DNA of 6,937 bases from CAYVAP01 sp964343195 (lineage in GTDB: Bacteria; Bacteroidota; Bacteroidia; J057): NCBI GenBank assembly GCA_964343195.1, contig CAYFIR010000206.1:1-6937 (forward strand), in the 5' to 3' direction. Below, piece by piece: positions 5,848-6,937 of the stretch. The notes beneath the pieces are model-generated. The model was given only the letters and a program-made list of their open reading frames with translations, did no database searches and had not been told where the DNA came from. A program made the translations under genes and the position numbers. Position 1 is the stretch's first letter. Every line of letters starts with the position of its first letter.

Positions 5848-6790
5848 TCAGTCCCTGAAGCATACAAAGGGCAAAAGTGGAGACACCCCTTTCTACCAAA
5901 ATGTAAAGCGGGGAAACCCCAAAGCCAAAGCCAAGGCTGTACAACGGGATTTTGATCCTGAGGAACGCAAAACTCAGCGCCGAAACGATCGCATGGACAG
6001 AGACAGGGCTGCCCGCCCCGATCCCAATGCCCCTGTGCGGCTCAACCGCTTCATCGCGCAGGCGGGAGTATGCTCCCGCCGTGAAGCCGAGACGCTGATC
6101 TCCGGCGGTAAAATCAAAGTTAATGGTGAGGTGACCACTGACCTGGCCACCAAGGTCATTCCCCATAAGGATACCGTAGAACTTCGGGGCAAGAAGCTCA
6201 CCCCCCAGAACTTCGTATACTACCTCTACAACAAGCCCAAGAACATGATCACCACCATGAGTGATCCGCTTGGGCGCCGCACGGTGCTGGAAGCCATCGA
6301 AAAAGCCTCCCACCAGCGGGTATATCCCGTTGGTCGCCTGGACCGGAATACCACGGGGCTGCTCCTGCTCACCAATGATGGAGACCTGGCCAAGCAACTC
6401 ACCCATCCTTCTTTCGAAGTCACCAAAATCTACAAGGTTCGCCTGAATAAAACCGTAGCTCCCGAGCACCTCCAGGCCCTGCGTGACGGAATAGAACTGG
6501 AAGATGGTATGGCCAAGGTGGACGCCGTAAACTATGTCGAGGGAATCGAGGGGTCAGAAGTTGGGGTGGAAATTCACATCGGCCGCAACCGCATCGTACG
6601 CCGCATGTTCGAGCACTTTGGTTACTCAGTCGAAGCTCTGGACCGCGTCATGATCGGACACATCACCAAAGCCGCTCTCCCTCGTGGAAAATGGCGCAAG
6701 CTCACCGACAAGGAAGTTGGCTTCCTCAAGATGATGGTTGGCAAAAAAGATCCCAACAAGATCGACAAGAAGAACAAGGCGCGGGACTAA
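5819..6790 (+). CDS. rluB: RluB/RsuA-family rRNA pseudouridine synthase
   Basis: A pseudouridine synthase of the RsuA/RluB/RluE/RluF group that isomerises a uridine in ribosomal RNA, most likely in 23S rRNA. From ATG 5819 it has 323 residues: a basic, disordered N-terminal tail (1-70: KENKKKH, QRRNDRMDRDRAARPD), an S4 RNA-binding domain (VRLNRFIAQAGVCSRREAE, 73-91, then GGKIKVNGE), and the catalytic domain with GRLDRNTTGLLLLTNDGD (172-189; catalytic D175). The later IGRNRIVRRMFEHFGY (254-269) is the family's second signature. The C-terminal end is lysine-rich. ATG 5819 is preferred: it gives a 29-bp overlap with scpB and is preceded by a purine-rich GAAGAAG. The frame is open further up to an ATG at 5726, which would give a 122-bp overlap and an odd head; an inner ATG at 5996 would lose most of the basic tail but keep the S4 domain. 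Bacteroidota homologues often carry such a basic head. Confidence 0.92.
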   Translation: MAKENKKKHNQSLKHTKGKSGDTPFYQNVKRGNPKAKAKAVQRDFDPEERKTQRRNDRMDRDRAARPDPNAPVRLNRFIAQAGVCSRREAETLISGGKIKVNGEVTTDLATKVIPHKDTVELRGKKLTPQNFVYYLYNKPKNMITTMSDPLGRRTVLEAIEKASHQRVYPVGRLDRNTTGLLLLTNDGDLAKQLTHPSFEVTKIYKVRLNKTVAPEHLQALRDGIELEDGMAKVDAVNYVEGIEGSEVGVEIHIGRNRIVRRMFEHFGYSVEALDRVMIGHITKAALPRGKWRKLTDKEVGFLKMMVGKKDPNKIDKKNKARD

Positions 6791-6807
6791 GCTGGACTTT
6801 ATCCAAA

Positions 6808-6855
6808 ATGGCACTGATTTCCAAGCGCTACGGCGTGTCAGAAGTCAGAGACTAG
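6808..6855 (+). other. Possible 15-codon ORF (MALISKRYGVSEVRD)
   Basis: A short ATG-to-TAG frame lies 17 bp past the rluB stop and immediately precedes a cluster of hairpins. There is no clear ribosome binding site or family match, and a frame of this size is expected by chance. It is listed only because of its position ahead of competing RNA structures, the layout of a leader peptide; no gene follows within the window to test that. Confidence 0.15.
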
Positions 6856-6907
6856 AAGACGGTGGGTGTCGGCTCAGAGAGCCTCACCAGCCCGTCCTTA
6901 TGGACGG
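6843..6907 (+). other. Hairpin-rich region with two mutually exclusive foldings
   Basis: A compound hairpin can form from GACGG (6858-6862), GGTG (6865-6868) and GGCTC (6871-6875), paired with GAGCC (6879-6883), CACC (6885-6888) and CCGTC (6892-6896), round an AGA loop: 14 pairs broken by small internal loops. The right-hand CCGTC is also half of a second hairpin, CCGTCC/GGACGG with loop TTAT (6892-6907), so both cannot form in full together. A small AGTC/GACT hairpin, again with an AGA loop, precedes them (6843-6853). Neither large hairpin is followed by a T-run. It may be a structured 3' untranslated region, a small RNA or a switch for a gene beyond the window. Confidence 0.4.
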
Positions 6908-6919
6908 AAAACTGTTTAG

Positions 6920-6937
6920 AACCGCTATAGCGGTTTC
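6920..6937 (+). terminator. Probable terminator hairpin cut by the window end
   Basis: AACCGCTATAGCGGTT (6920-6935) is a perfect 16-bp palindrome and the last bases are TTTC. As RNA it gives a 6-bp stem with a TATA loop. The T-run is short and the sequence ends here, so it could be the terminator of scpB-rluB or a DNA-level palindrome such as an operator. Confidence 0.4.

Noticed and set aside
6920..6935. Palindrome as a mobile-element end or attachment site
   Set aside because: No target duplication, tRNA or recombinase gene is visible; a terminator hairpin is the simpler reading.

Overview
The window looks like ordinary chromosome from a member of the Bacteroidota, possibly a marine Saprospiria/Lewinella-like lineage (low confidence on the lineage). 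The main support is a textbook Bacteroidota promoter in front of scpB (TTG, 20 bp, TAACTTTG), the scarcity of strong Shine-Dalgarno sequences, and protein sequences that read like those of this phylum. All six genes that can be supported are on the + strand. No tRNA, rRNA, CRISPR array, transposase or phage gene was seen.

Layout. (1) 76-1662: a secreted, metal-dependent amidohydrolase of the imidazolonepropionase-like group, followed by a small intrinsic terminator. (2) 1807-2601: a TatD-family metal-dependent hydrolase/DNase. (3) 2745-3413: a DUF2461 (TIGR02453-type) protein whose 5' region carries a tandem CAATTACGAAT repeat, followed by a candidate terminator. (4) 3414-3847: a gene-poor stretch with short direct repeats and no convincing gene. 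(5) 3848-4897: a secreted protein I do not recognise, ended by the best terminator of the window. (6) 5003-5181: a regulatory stretch with the scpB promoter. (7) 5182-6790: scpB (chromosome segregation) and an overlapping RluB/RsuA-type pseudouridine synthase gene, very probably one transcript. (8) 6791-6937: a hairpin-rich tail with competing secondary structures and a possible 15-codon ORF.

The genes do not form one pathway. The only clear functional unit is scpB-rluB, a neighbourhood found in many bacteria. The first four genes look like separate transcription units or loosely co-oriented housekeeping and accessory genes. I found no clear new multi-gene system. The most interesting points are the unrecognised secreted protein, the overlapping acidic/basic coding at the scpB-rluB junction, the hairpin cluster after rluB, and the dispersed repeat at the start of the DUF2461 gene.
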